Translations under genes and position numbers: made by a program
Origin: Chamaecyparis obtusa
Lineage: Eukaryota; Streptophyta; Pinopsida; Cupressales; Cupressaceae
NCBI GenBank assembly: GCA_027943335.1
Contig: BSBK01006754.1
Coordinates: 90,001 to 154,000 of the forward strand
Length of the DNA: 64,000 nucleotides
Direction of reading: 5' to 3'
Shown: in pieces, positions 47,760-56,660 of the stretch
Position numbering within the stretch: the stretch's first letter is position 1
Layout: every line of letters begins with the position of its first letter
Notes under the pieces: model-generated
The model's input: the letters and a program-made list of their open reading frames with translations, nothing else
Database searches by the model: none
Told to the model about the DNA's origin: nothing

Positions 47760-48900
47760 GTTGATTTCAGCCTTTCAAACTTTCAGGGGTATCGGACCTC
47801 CGAAAAGATGAAAAGGCTGAAAACACAAAAAAAGGCTACACTGCTGAAAATACTCTTGGCTCTTTCAGCGAATCAGAGGTGAGGAACCGCTATAGGCCGA
47901 CAAGGCTAAAAAGGCTGAAAAGACTGAGGAGGGGTTTCTGGTAGCATCTTGAAGAGTTTTGCGATCTAGGGATCGATATATCTTCGGTGTGCGATAAGGA
48001 TGAAAAGGCTGAAAATGTTGAAGGTGCACTTGAGTACTTTTGGAAAGATGGTCTACTTTTGGCACTTTAGAGGTATGAATTTTTTAATGTGTGACAACAC
48101 CAAAATGTCGAAAGGTGCCCTCAGCACTTGGAGAATTCTTGTTGCAAGTTGCTTGAAAGTTTCAGACCCCGAAGGTCCGAAACTAGGGTTTCTTAGTCAA
48201 AATAAAAAATGATTCTGACGATGAGTTTGACTACAAAATCATCAAGGGGATGCAAGGTGACTACCTTGACGATCCCCAAGGCCCAAAAGGCCGAATCCAA
48301 ACAACCTAGACTTGAAGACAAGGTCGAAAAGGCCGAAAAGATGCGGACCTTAAAACTAAGACAGGCCAAAAAGGCTGAAAGCAAGGACCCTAATCTAAGA
48401 CCTAAAACACAAAAAAAAGAGGGGGGGGAGGCCACCAACCTAGAAGACGATGAACTCCAAGACGACCAGCGAGGACATGAGACCAAGATGATGAGCAGCG
48501 AGCAAATTGGTTGGAGGCAGAGGAGCGAGCGTGAAAGTGAGGGTTTTAAAACCCTTCACTCATTATATAGGCTACCCCAGTGGCTGACATCATCACCCTG
48601 GGCAATCGGGCTTTCAACCTTTCAGGGGTGTTGGACTGCTGAAAAGGCCAAAACTCTGAAAGGCTGAATCGCGCAAGGGGTCAGACCTCTGAAGTTTTGG
48701 ACCTCCGACAAGTCCAAAAGTGGTGCCAGGGCTGAAAAGGTAAAAAATAGGATGGCATTTTAACTCTTCGCTCCTTCGGCCTTTTCGCACTTTCAGACAT
48801 CCGAAAGTGCGAAAGCTCGACAAGGCCGAAAATTGATAAACAACTAAGGACAAGAGAGACGAAGAACAAGAAATGAAACAAGTAGAAAGCAAGAAGGGGG
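47760..48900. repeat. AAGGCC(G/A)AAA motif cluster in the gypsy-2 LTR (5' copy)
   Basis: Same motif array as 33540-34760 but more eroded (many CCG changed to CTG or CCA), e.g. 47805-47830, 47908-47925, 48282-48292, 48328-48342, 48363-48378, 48640-48650. Confidence 0.7.
48563..48570 (-). promoter_or_regulatory. TATA-box candidate of the gypsy-2 5' LTR
   Basis: CTATATAA on the minus strand, same place as in the other LTR, with the downstream GGTTTTAAAACCC-like flank also conserved. Confidence 0.5.
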
Positions 48901-48951
48901 GGGGCTAGAAAGGCCATTAGGGGAGTGTGGTTGTGGGACCACAACAAGTCT

Positions 48952-49130
48952 AGTATTATCTTCTTCTTGATATAGTGTTTCATTCTATTGAATAGCAATT
49001 TCTCTTCTTTAGCTTAAAGATTTCATCAGTTCTCCTCTGGCCGCTTCAAGTTGTTTTAATGCAAGATGAATGTTAATCTTTTGATTCTCTATGATTTTTC
49101 CCAACTTATAAGCCTCCATCTCAAGATCTT
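48952..49130 (-). pseudogene. gag: outer element gag, 5' fragment
   Basis: Minus-strand frame from about 49098: MEAYKLGKIIENQKINIHLA, LKQLEAARGELMKSLS, then a stop and further residues up to YQEEDNTRL at the gypsy-2 insertion. Disregarding gypsy-2 and one AGTCT copy, the frame goes on into FDNGNFVGSDKAIK at 27932. It is helical and charged; it lies only ~70 nt after the PBS, so the gag N-terminal capsid domain was already missing before gypsy-2 arrived. Confidence 0.65.
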
Positions 49131-49167
49131 TACCTCACAAGTGGTTAGACTTCTATATGAGACCTAT

Positions 49168-49179
49168 GCTCTGATACCA
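49168..49179 (-). other. primer binding site of the outer element (initiator Met tRNA)
   Basis: Minus strand TGGTATCAGAGC, two bases from the LTR end at 49182. This is the standard complement of the plant initiator-methionine tRNA 3' end used by copia elements. Confidence 0.93.
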
Positions 49180-49181
49180 AT

Positions 49182-50395
49182 TATTGGAAATCTATTTGGG
49201 AAATATGATACTAAGAGGGGGGGTGAATCAGATATCACCTATTGAACCATTTTAACATTACTGAAAACTTGCATAGAATTATCATAAACTTCATCAATGT
49301 AATGTAACTAATAAATCATTCATGGAAATACTCATAACGCCTTGATTTTGGTTACCCAGAAACCATTGAAAGGTAAAACTAGGGTGAGGATGACACCCAC
49401 AAATCTTTACTACTGCAATATAAAGTTTTCCTAATAGGGCTACAAGTTTTGATCATAAAATATGATCTACCTTGTGAGAGGTCTTCCCTGTTAAGAGCTA
49501 TAAGATTTATACAATCTACCTTGAAAAAGGATTTATAACTTACAACTAAGTAAGCACTCAGTTAAGAGATTATCTAAGTTCAGTTAAAACCAATCCATTA
49601 AGAGATTAAAACTGATACACCTGTTAGAAATTCTCAATACTTGATCATTCAGTTTACATTGTATTTGCTTATTATAGATCTTATCCTTCTAGTATTGATT
49701 TGATCTTATCTATCAAGTATATCTCTATTCTGCTCTTCACTGCTTGACTCTATTATGCTCGGTCACTGAACTCTATTAGAATACTTTACTGGCTTGAAGA
49801 TATACTCTCAGTTTTATTCCTTTCATTCATCATAGTCCTCTCATACATATTGTGTTTTAGGGTCTAGATCTCATTTTATATAGACAATTGACTTCCTCCA
49901 AGATTTAAGATCTATGATCTAGATTGTCTCATTTTTCCGCTTAACCTTTCCCTAATTCTAATTGGTTCCATATAATACATAGGGATTAATGATTACAATA
50001 TAGAAGTGTAATCACCTCCGTGATTTCCTCAATAAACAGTAAACAAAATTAGATGTTAGCCAAAATGGTTTACCTAAGTGTTTGTGCCATAACAAATACA
50101 TCTATCAATTCTGGCTTGCTCGGCATTGGATGTCTCTGGCACTTGACATTTATTGTTCACTATATTCTGGTGCTCGACATAGTCTTCTTTACATAACTCA
50201 AAAAAATATAACTCGGCTAATACAAAATTACTCGATGACCACTGATTTACTCGGTAGTGATTACTGCTCGGTAAATGTATAATACATGACTCGGCCTATA
50301 CATGATGACTTAGTCACAGTGATTACTAACCAACATTACCTAGAAAATGACTTAGTGTAAGGCACTAATAGACAACAAAACTATAGGGATCAACA
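49182..50395 (-). repeat. 5' LTR of the outer copia-like element
   Basis: 1,214 bp. On the coding strand it starts TGTTGATCCC at 50395 and ends CCAATA at 49182. TATATAAAAT (minus, 49873-49882) matches the TATA candidate of the other LTR. Followed on the right by GATAC (50396-50400). Confidence 0.93.
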
Positions 50396-50640
50396 GATAC
50401 CACATGTTAGACATAATTTGAACTAGTAGTGAAGGATGCAAAGCTAGGTGAGATGGATGATCTACTAATTGGGACCTATAATACTAAGCAACATGAGGTT
50501 AGAAACAATTAAAAAGATTATTTAGAGTAATTTGATAATTGTTTCTATGTTTTTCCAATCCTTTTTTAATATGTGTACTTAATGTTTATGTGTTGAATCT
50601 TTGAACTCTTGTTAATTTGATAAATTATGGCTTGTCAATT
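50396..50640. repeat. right part of split 380 bp tandem unit
   Basis: Begins with the site duplication GATAC, then continues unit 2 of the tandem duplication at 4139-4646: TTTGAACTAGTAGTG, AATTGGGACCTATAATA, CAACATGAGGTTA, TACTTAATGTTTAT, CTTTGAACTCTTGTTAATTT all match unit 1 (4270-4490). Confidence 0.85.
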
Positions 50641-52184
50641 CTTAATATAAACAAAATATTCATAATGACAAAAAAACTACATAATATACTAATGTTTCTC
50701 ATTTAAAAAATAGATATATAGTATTTTTATATATATTTGATATAGCTAAAAATCATTTTTACAAATATCGGTTACTAACTTTCAAACCCTATTTTTTTCC
50801 ACCATTTTCCTACTAAAAAGCAGTTACAATCTAGGCAAAAAAATCTACTTATATCTATTAAAGTCTTTACCCGCATGCACTTCAAGTACATTAAAATTTT
50901 TAAATTCAAATGTTTATAGATCTATTTTTGAACAACATATCTCAATGAAGCTTGACATTTTTAAACTTAAGATAGTACCTAATCCACTATATCTTCCCCT
51001 ATCTCTTCTTCAAAGCATAACCACACTTAAAATTAGCCATCTACAAAATATTCCTTTGAAAATGTTTATAAGAGACATATTTGTACGCCAATTAAAAAAC
51101 AAATTTACATGTAAGATATTCATGTTATGATGTCCTATTGTTTAGCCGATAGGCTATTTGTGGGAGCTTTGCTCCCTGAAAAAGAAAATTTCTCTCATAA
51201 AATTGTCAGCCCTCTTCTTGGATAGTTTTTATTTTATGGCTATGGAAAACACTTCAGTTTTCCTGCCTAATTTTTTTTTGGAAGTTAGCAAAGATTTTGA
51301 AATTAGAAATAGAAGTTACCTAATTTTTTTCCTATTCTTTTCCCTATTTTTTGGGGGGCCTTATTGAAATCCATAATTTTTTAGTATCATCTATATGTAA
51401 GATGATTTTCTCCTATGATTCTGTTGAATGCTACAATTTATTTTTATCTTTCTCTAATAACAATAATTTAGGGAAGCCACTAAATTCATAATCTATGTTT
51501 CTGCTATATAATTTTTTTAAATTTTCTCATGGATTAAGATTTAGTCAAAATAGTTCAAGCAAGCACCTGCACTAGTAATCATTATTTTTCTACTCTAGAT
51601 GAGTACACTTTTGAATGTCTTTTGATAATTATCCAATAATTAGATCTTTTCTTTGGAATTATAGAATTGTATGATTGCACCATTTGTGGTAGTGAAGATT
51701 GTGTTTAGCGACATTTACCATATTCGTATAAATTCAGACCCTCTTCTTGCATGTTAGATTCTTCTAAGCCATTTATTGTGTTCTTCTATTTGAGGGAGGT
51801 TTGGGTCTTATTCGGTGTTCATCATTGGCTCTATGTGGCTTCTCTTTTCTCTTCTCTATGATTATATTATATGGCTACTTGAGTTCCAGTCCAAGGAAGT
51901 GACCTATCTTGTTCTCCATCTATTAAAAACTTTCATTCTTTGCATGACTTTTGAAATAATATCCTTCCTTAACCTCTCTCCATTCTTGCCACATTTCTCT
52001 ACTAAACTTACATTTATCACTTACCTTACAATCATTTGATTCCATGAGACAATTTTTTTTTCATGCATCCACGATTAGCATCTCTAAGCTACAATCATTT
52101 TCACCTCCCTCGATCTTTCTCTTAATTAATGAATGCAAGATTATATTATTCTATTTGACTTGCCATCATTTCAAAAAATGATTA
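50641..52184. other. AT-rich host flank, no gene recognised
   Basis: No repeat boundary or recognisable protein similarity. Short plus-strand frames (e.g. 51158-51367) look accidental. Confidence 0.45.
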
Positions 52185-52386
52185 ATAATTCTATCGTCTT
52201 AAAATGGAAGCACTTCCATGTTAAGAGCATTTAGCCATCCGAGTGAGTGGTCTGGGGTCATGTCAAGCACCTTGATCGAGTCTTTGCATGAGTCTAACTT
52301 TCTCCCCCCGTTCTGCTTCTCTCTCCACCTATTTCCACTATCTTTCTGCATTTCCTAGCACTCTGGATTAAGGTCCTGAGGTTTTT

Positions 52387-52490
52387 GACCTCAAGGTCAA
52401 AGATGACCTTGAGGGTCAATGATGACCTTGACCCTAACCTAGGGCAAGGTCTACCTCATCCTTGACCCAGGGTTCAAAATTCAAGGTCCC
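52387..52490. repeat. GGTCAA/TTGACC repeat block in the 6 kb element LTR
   Basis: Alternating direct and inverted GACCTCAAGGTCAA, GATGACCTTGAGGGTCAA, GATGACCTTGACCC. The equivalent block in the 3' LTR (56857-56990) has one extra ~30 bp unit (GACCTAGGTCAGGGATGACC), which accounts for the longer 3' LTR. It lies ~190 bp upstream of the TATA box. Confidence 0.8.
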
Positions 52491-52672
52491 ATGATTTTCG
52501 GATGTCGAGTTTCAGAAAGATTTGTTTTCCCGCTTTCGGGTGGGCTGTTTTGGTCTCCAAAATGGTAAATCCTTAAATTTCATTTAATATGGGTCCATTT
52601 CTAGGGGTTAAGGTTAATTGGGATTTAATTCCCCAATGTCAGCCTTCTCTAGAAGATTGTGCCCTAGATCAC

Positions 52673-52680
52673 TATAAAAG
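52673..52680 (+). promoter_or_regulatory. TATA box of the 6 kb element LTR
   Basis: TATAAAAG in the context CACTATAAAAGGAGG, identical in the 3' LTR at 57172-57179. Confidence 0.7.
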
Positions 52681-53737
52681 GAGGCCTTCCTCTCTCATTT
52701 TCATCATCCACTTTCACATCACTTCAAGAAATAGCATCCATTATTCATCAAGAGCTCTCAAGGATATTTTCAAGATCAAGCAAGCATCCATTCAAGTCCT
52801 CTTCTCCATTCAAGTTCTCCATTGAAGATCAAGGATTCAAGCATTCAAGCCATTGAAGGGATTTGGTTCAAGCATTCAAGATTCATCATTTAAACCCTAG
52901 ATCTAGCCATCATGGTGGTGTGATCTTCCTTCAAGATCCTTTTGTTCATCCTCAAGATCCACTCATTTTCCTTTCAAGGTGGATTCCAAGCATACAATCA
53001 TGGAGGTTTTGGATTTACATTCATGGTTTTGATTTACATTTTCCATTGTTTTGTTCAAGCTTTCATATCAATATACTTGTTTACATTTGAAATACAATTG
53101 CATATCTATTGAATTGCATAGCTTTATTGTTAGATCTACTTCTACTACTTGCTAGCATTCTCCATTTCAATTTCATTATTAAGATTGATTCCAAACCGGG
53201 ATTTGACCAAGGCAAACACCTTCCCTCCAACAAACAAAACATATTTTTTCTTGCAGGTGCAGGTACAAGATTGCGAATCAAAGCTTGGATCTGGATACCC
53301 TTTTCGAAGAACTTCTGAGATCCGTGAACAAAATCAAATTTGACCTTCAAAATCTAAAGTAGTCTTTGACCTTTTATCGGGGTCAAAGACTACCTGCTGC
53401 CAAAAAGACAAAAGTTTTCTGGGTTTTCTTCGTCTTGACATTTCCATTCCAAAACAAGTGCAGAATTGCCTAAAACTGTACACAAACATCAAAAATCACC
53501 ATTTTCCAAATTTTCCCTATTTTGAGGTTAGTATTTGCCTTTCAATTATTTCAAATTTCAAGCATATACTCTTCATAGTGAAATATAAGGTTTTCTTCTT
53601 CATTCATATTCTCCATAGATTGATTCTTTTGTGTATTGACCTTTTGGTTGATCAATTGGGATCTCTCCTTTGGGAATTTGGATTTAGAAGTAGATCTCAT
53701 ATTTCCCCCATTCAATAAGGTGATAAAAATTTCACCT

Positions 53738-53911
53738 TATTCATTTTGGTGAACCTGACACACTTACCCCTTTCTTTTGTGGAATTAGATGCCCTATTGT
53801 GTTAGATTTCTCTTTGTCTTACCTTGTGTGTTCACCTTCATTATTCATTTTGGTGAGCCCGACATACTTAACCCCTCTCTTTTGTGGATTTAGATGCCCT
53901 ACTGTGTTAGA
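53738..53911 (+). repeat. tandemly duplicated LTR-end/PBS region
   Basis: TTATTCATTTTGGTGAACCTGAC at 53738 recurs at 53841 as a TTTTGGTGAGCCCGACATAC version with the same downstream text (TTTTGTGGA, TAGATGCCCTA, TGTGTTAGATTT). The 103 bp offset duplicates the LTR terminus together with the primer binding site. Confidence 0.85.
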
Positions 53912-53948
53912 TTTTAGGTCTTTCTTGTATTTAGATTAGACCTAGTTT

Positions 53949-55073
53949 ATGCTCTTGCATTTTAAATTCAAAAATACAAAAACATTTCTTGCATTTTTAT
54001 TTACTATGGAGATTCTTAAGATGCTTTGGTGTGTGGTCATGTTCTTTATTACCCTTCTTTTATCATCTCTTTACCATACCTATGATGTTTATGAGAGTAT
54101 CATTCATTTCATTATGTTGATGGCTCTTCACTTTTCTCTTGCCTATGCTTTTGTGAAGTTGACCGACACTAGTCTTCCTACATTTAAAACTTTTATTAAA
54201 AATTTATGCAGTAGTCTTATTACTCTTTTGTATTATGTGAAGAATTTGGTAGATGATACACCATCTCCTAATCTTCCTAATCTTATCCATCCTAATCCGA
54301 TTCCTAATCTTCCTAATCTTATCCATCCTAATCTGATTCATAATCTTCCTATTCCTAATCCGATACCTAATTCTCCATCTGTTCATCCTCTCTCTTCCCG
54401 TACTTATGATGGGATTCAAGCTATAGTTCAGGATGCGGATGTGCAAGATTTCTTTGATTTACCTTCTCCTCCGATTCATGATGATATTAAAGGAAAGGGT
54501 AAACAAACTTCTTCAAAACCTATTATTCCACCTTATACAACCTTTACTCATGAACATGATAAATAATCACCTCCTGTAGAAGCTTTACATAATATGTATA
54601 CTACCAGATATAATATGGTGACTAAACAAGGTTATAAAGGTTTTGGGCTTGGAATTAATGAGCATGGTATTAGGTTTCCAGTTCATATACCCCTTAAACT
54701 GGATATGTATGGTGTTGATTTTTCAAAATCTCAAGTCAAGGTAGGTGATGTTAATCGTCATCCTCCTTTTCACATTCTTCTCCCCACACCTATCTTAGAT
54801 AACCCTAATGTTCGTCAAGATGTGGCTAAGAAGGTATATGTTGAGTTAATGAATTCCAAGAAAGAAATATTTAGACTTATGCCGATAGATGCCTTATACA
54901 AATATAAATGTCCTTTTCATTATTCCAACACACATTTACTTGCTGATTCTAAACATTTCAAGTTATATGTTAGAGAAAGAGCTGCTTTAAGAATTATATC
55001 TCACTCTTGTGCAGTTTTACAATTCCTTCATAATTTTGATATAGGGGATTCCCCTTCTTCTAATATAATGTAG
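53949..55073 (+). pseudogene. ORF of the 6 kb element: membrane segments, Pro/Asn repeats and G-patch-like motif
   Basis: 374 codons in one frame from ATG 53949, interrupted only by TAA at 54564. The N-terminus is hydrophobic with two likely membrane segments (about residues 27-46, CVVMFFITLLLSSLY, and 53-71, IIHFIMLMALHFSLAYAFV). A Pro/Asn/Ile/Leu repeat follows (about residues 106-142, units of PNLPNLIHPN from 36 bp DNA repeats), then an acidic stretch ending EHDK. After the stop comes a G-patch-like GYKGFGLGINEHGI (about 218-231), and a basic C-terminus with FHILLPTPILDNPN and ALYKYKCPFHYSN. No retroviral enzyme is present. The G-patch resembles the one between PR and RT in Tat elements, so the ORF may be a rearranged fragment of such a pol, or a new accessory protein; membrane location is inferred only from hydrophobicity. 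Confidence 0.6.
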
Positions 55074-55852
55074 ATTTATTCTCCTCTTGTCTCATGACTG
55101 GGGAGCAAGAGGTTTATTTTCATCCAGTCTCCTAGGATCCATTAGGCTTTTAGCATATATTGTGCCTTGAGCTTAATTGGTATTCTTTCTCTCCTATCTT
55201 TCTATGATTTTGCATATCTTTTCTAAGACATGTGTTTTTCAAAGGTATCCCTTGTCTCTATCCCTGGGGGGCAAGGTTCTTCCTTCTTTCTCTTTGTCTA
55301 GGGAAATTTCTTTCCTTAGCTTAGTGGTATTTGTTTATATTGCAATATTATTTCATCATATTGACAGATGTTTTGACTACGGATAACTTTCTTATATGAG
55401 AAGTTGTTGTCCTAAGTCATCACTTCTTCTCTATGTTGCAAATTATGTTCTTTATAAACTCTCACCCTTTCTTTGGTGTTAGAGTTGTTTCCCTCATTCC
55501 AAAGATTCCTCTTCCTCTTGTTTACAGGGGGCTTGATGATTGAATCTTTTTTCCCGCTGTCGAAAGATGATATTTTATCTAAAGCAATCCTCTTTGGTGA
55601 GGGTCTTGTTAAGATCTCTTTCTTTGAGGATCTTTTTCCATGAGCGAAATATCCTTTTCATGATTATCTATACTCTTGGATGTAGGGGTTAATACCCTTC
55701 GCTAAGAATGTAGTGTACATTGTTGTAAACAGGATATCTTCTTGCATTGTGAAGTAGGTATCCTCTTCCTCTTCCTTATCATGTCTAGTAGACTACCACG
55801 ATAAGGAGGGGGGCATATATAGGGTCTCCCTTGTACTATAGTTGTTTATTTA
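55074..55852. other. 3' internal region of the 6 kb element, no gene
   Basis: T-rich sequence without conserved frames. Confidence 0.4.
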
Positions 55853-56113
55853 TATGCTAAATCTTGGAAGGTAATGCACATAAGTTGCTAAATCTTGAAA
55901 AGACACGCATTTTCAATATGCTAAATCCGCTGAAGGTAACACACATAAGTTGCTAAATCTTGAAGGGGCACGCATTTTCCAATTTCAAATATGCTAAATC
56001 CTCTGAAGGTAACGCACATAAGTTGCTAAATCCTGAAGGGACATGTATTTTCAATATGCTAAATCTTCTGAAGGTAACACACATAAGTTGCTAAATCTTG
56101 AGGAGACACGCAT
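55853..56113 (+). repeat. tandem repeat, 4 copies of a 63-73 bp unit
   Basis: ATATGCTAAATC starts copies at 55853, 55916, 55989 and 56054. Each unit has two GCTAAATC words plus GAAGGTAA.GCACATAAGTTG and a CACGCATTTTC end. The third start is displaced by a short insertion. Confidence 0.88.
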
Positions 56114-56646
56114 TGCATATTCATAGTGATAAAATAAGGTAGATCTATGGGTATTCTAGAAGCCATCAGAAGACGCATTACAATTGAAAGAATAGTTTAT
56201 TGGTGAACCTATTGGGCTCTCCCTCCAAGGTGGTTCACGGTAAGGTGGGCATCTTATTGGGCGAGGTAATCACTCTTTTCCTTTCTCTTTTTTTGCTTTC
56301 ATGCTAGTAGGACAGGATCATGAAGCTATGTTATTTGTAGTGTTTCTCTTGTCTTTCTTATGTAATCATTTATTCTTTTATGATAGCTTTCCAAATATGA
56401 TATTAGTATGAGAAATGTTTCTTATTAAGGTTCCTTGTGCTGGTTGATTTGGGTTTGTTTTAGTACTAACCCCTCTTTTGTATCTTTTTTTTTTTTCACA
56501 CCCTTGTGCGTGTATGTTGAGTTAGAATCCTTAGCCTAGGGGCTTGTGTCCTTAGCTAAGTGTTATTTTATCTCATTGTGAATCCACTTGGATCTTTTCT
56601 TTCTTCTCCTTTACCAAGAGTTTGCATCGAGTCCATACTCTTGCTA

Positions 56647-56660
56647 AAGTGGAGGCTTAA
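56647..56660 (+). other. polypurine tract of the 6 kb element
   Basis: AAGTGGAGGCTTAA directly before the 3' LTR; moderately purine-rich. Confidence 0.6.

Larger units (their letters stand above)
27933..48946 (-). mobile_element. gypsy-2: Ty3/gypsy element with 6.7-6.8 kb ORF-bearing LTRs
   Basis: 21,014 bp, flanked by the perfect 5 bp duplication AGTCT (27928-27932 and 48947-48951). The two direct LTRs are 6,830 bp (27933-34762) and 6,668 bp (42279-48946), with plus-strand ends TGTTGAG...CCACAACA. Gag, PR, an archaeal-type RNase H, RT, RNase H and IN lie on the minus strand between them, so the right LTR is the 5' LTR. LTRs of this size are rare, and each contains a ~4 kb ORF on the same strand as pol. 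The element sits in the gag of the outer element, whose frame continues across it. Catalytic residues of PR and IN are mutated. LTR divergence is about 9% by eye. Confidence 0.93.
42279..48946 (-). repeat. 5' LTR of gypsy-2 (6,668 bp)
   Basis: Counterpart of 27933-34762. It ends at the right in CCACAACA followed by AGTCT. It lacks ~140 bp of the ORF (junction near 44196-44205). It carries the ORF at 47659-43686, motif cluster and TATA candidate as in the partner. Confidence 0.93.
4647..50395 (-). mobile_element. outer non-autonomous Ty1/copia-like LTR element, hosting two nested gypsy elements
   Basis: Two direct LTRs (4647-5883 and 49182-50395) are flanked by the 5 bp target-site duplication GATAC (4642-4646 and 50396-50400). 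The element runs on the minus strand. Next to the right LTR is TGGTATCAGAGC, the classic initiator-Met tRNA primer site of copia elements, and next to the left LTR is a GGGGAGAT polypurine tract. Without its two inserts it is ~8.2 kb. It carries the C-terminal half of a SIRE-like gag (coiled coil plus zinc knuckles), then a ~1,190-codon ORF of unknown function. There is no protease, integrase, RT or RNase H, so it would have depended on another copia element. LTR divergence by eye is about 10%. Confidence 0.9.
52190..53743 (+). repeat. 5' LTR of the 6 kb element
   Basis: Contains a palindromic GGTCAA/TTGACC-rich block (52387-52490), a TATA box (52673-52680) and after it a stretch with many TTCAAG repeats (52720-52960). 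A segment at 53250-53340 starts after TTTTTCTTGCAG (a good 3' splice-site look-alike) and reads SLDLDTLFEELLRSVNKIK, which is better preserved in the other LTR. Confidence 0.92.

Noticed and set aside
55853..56113. Regular repeat array as a CRISPR-like structure
   Set aside because: Units are contiguous imperfect tandem copies without unique spacers, and the context is a plant LTR element.
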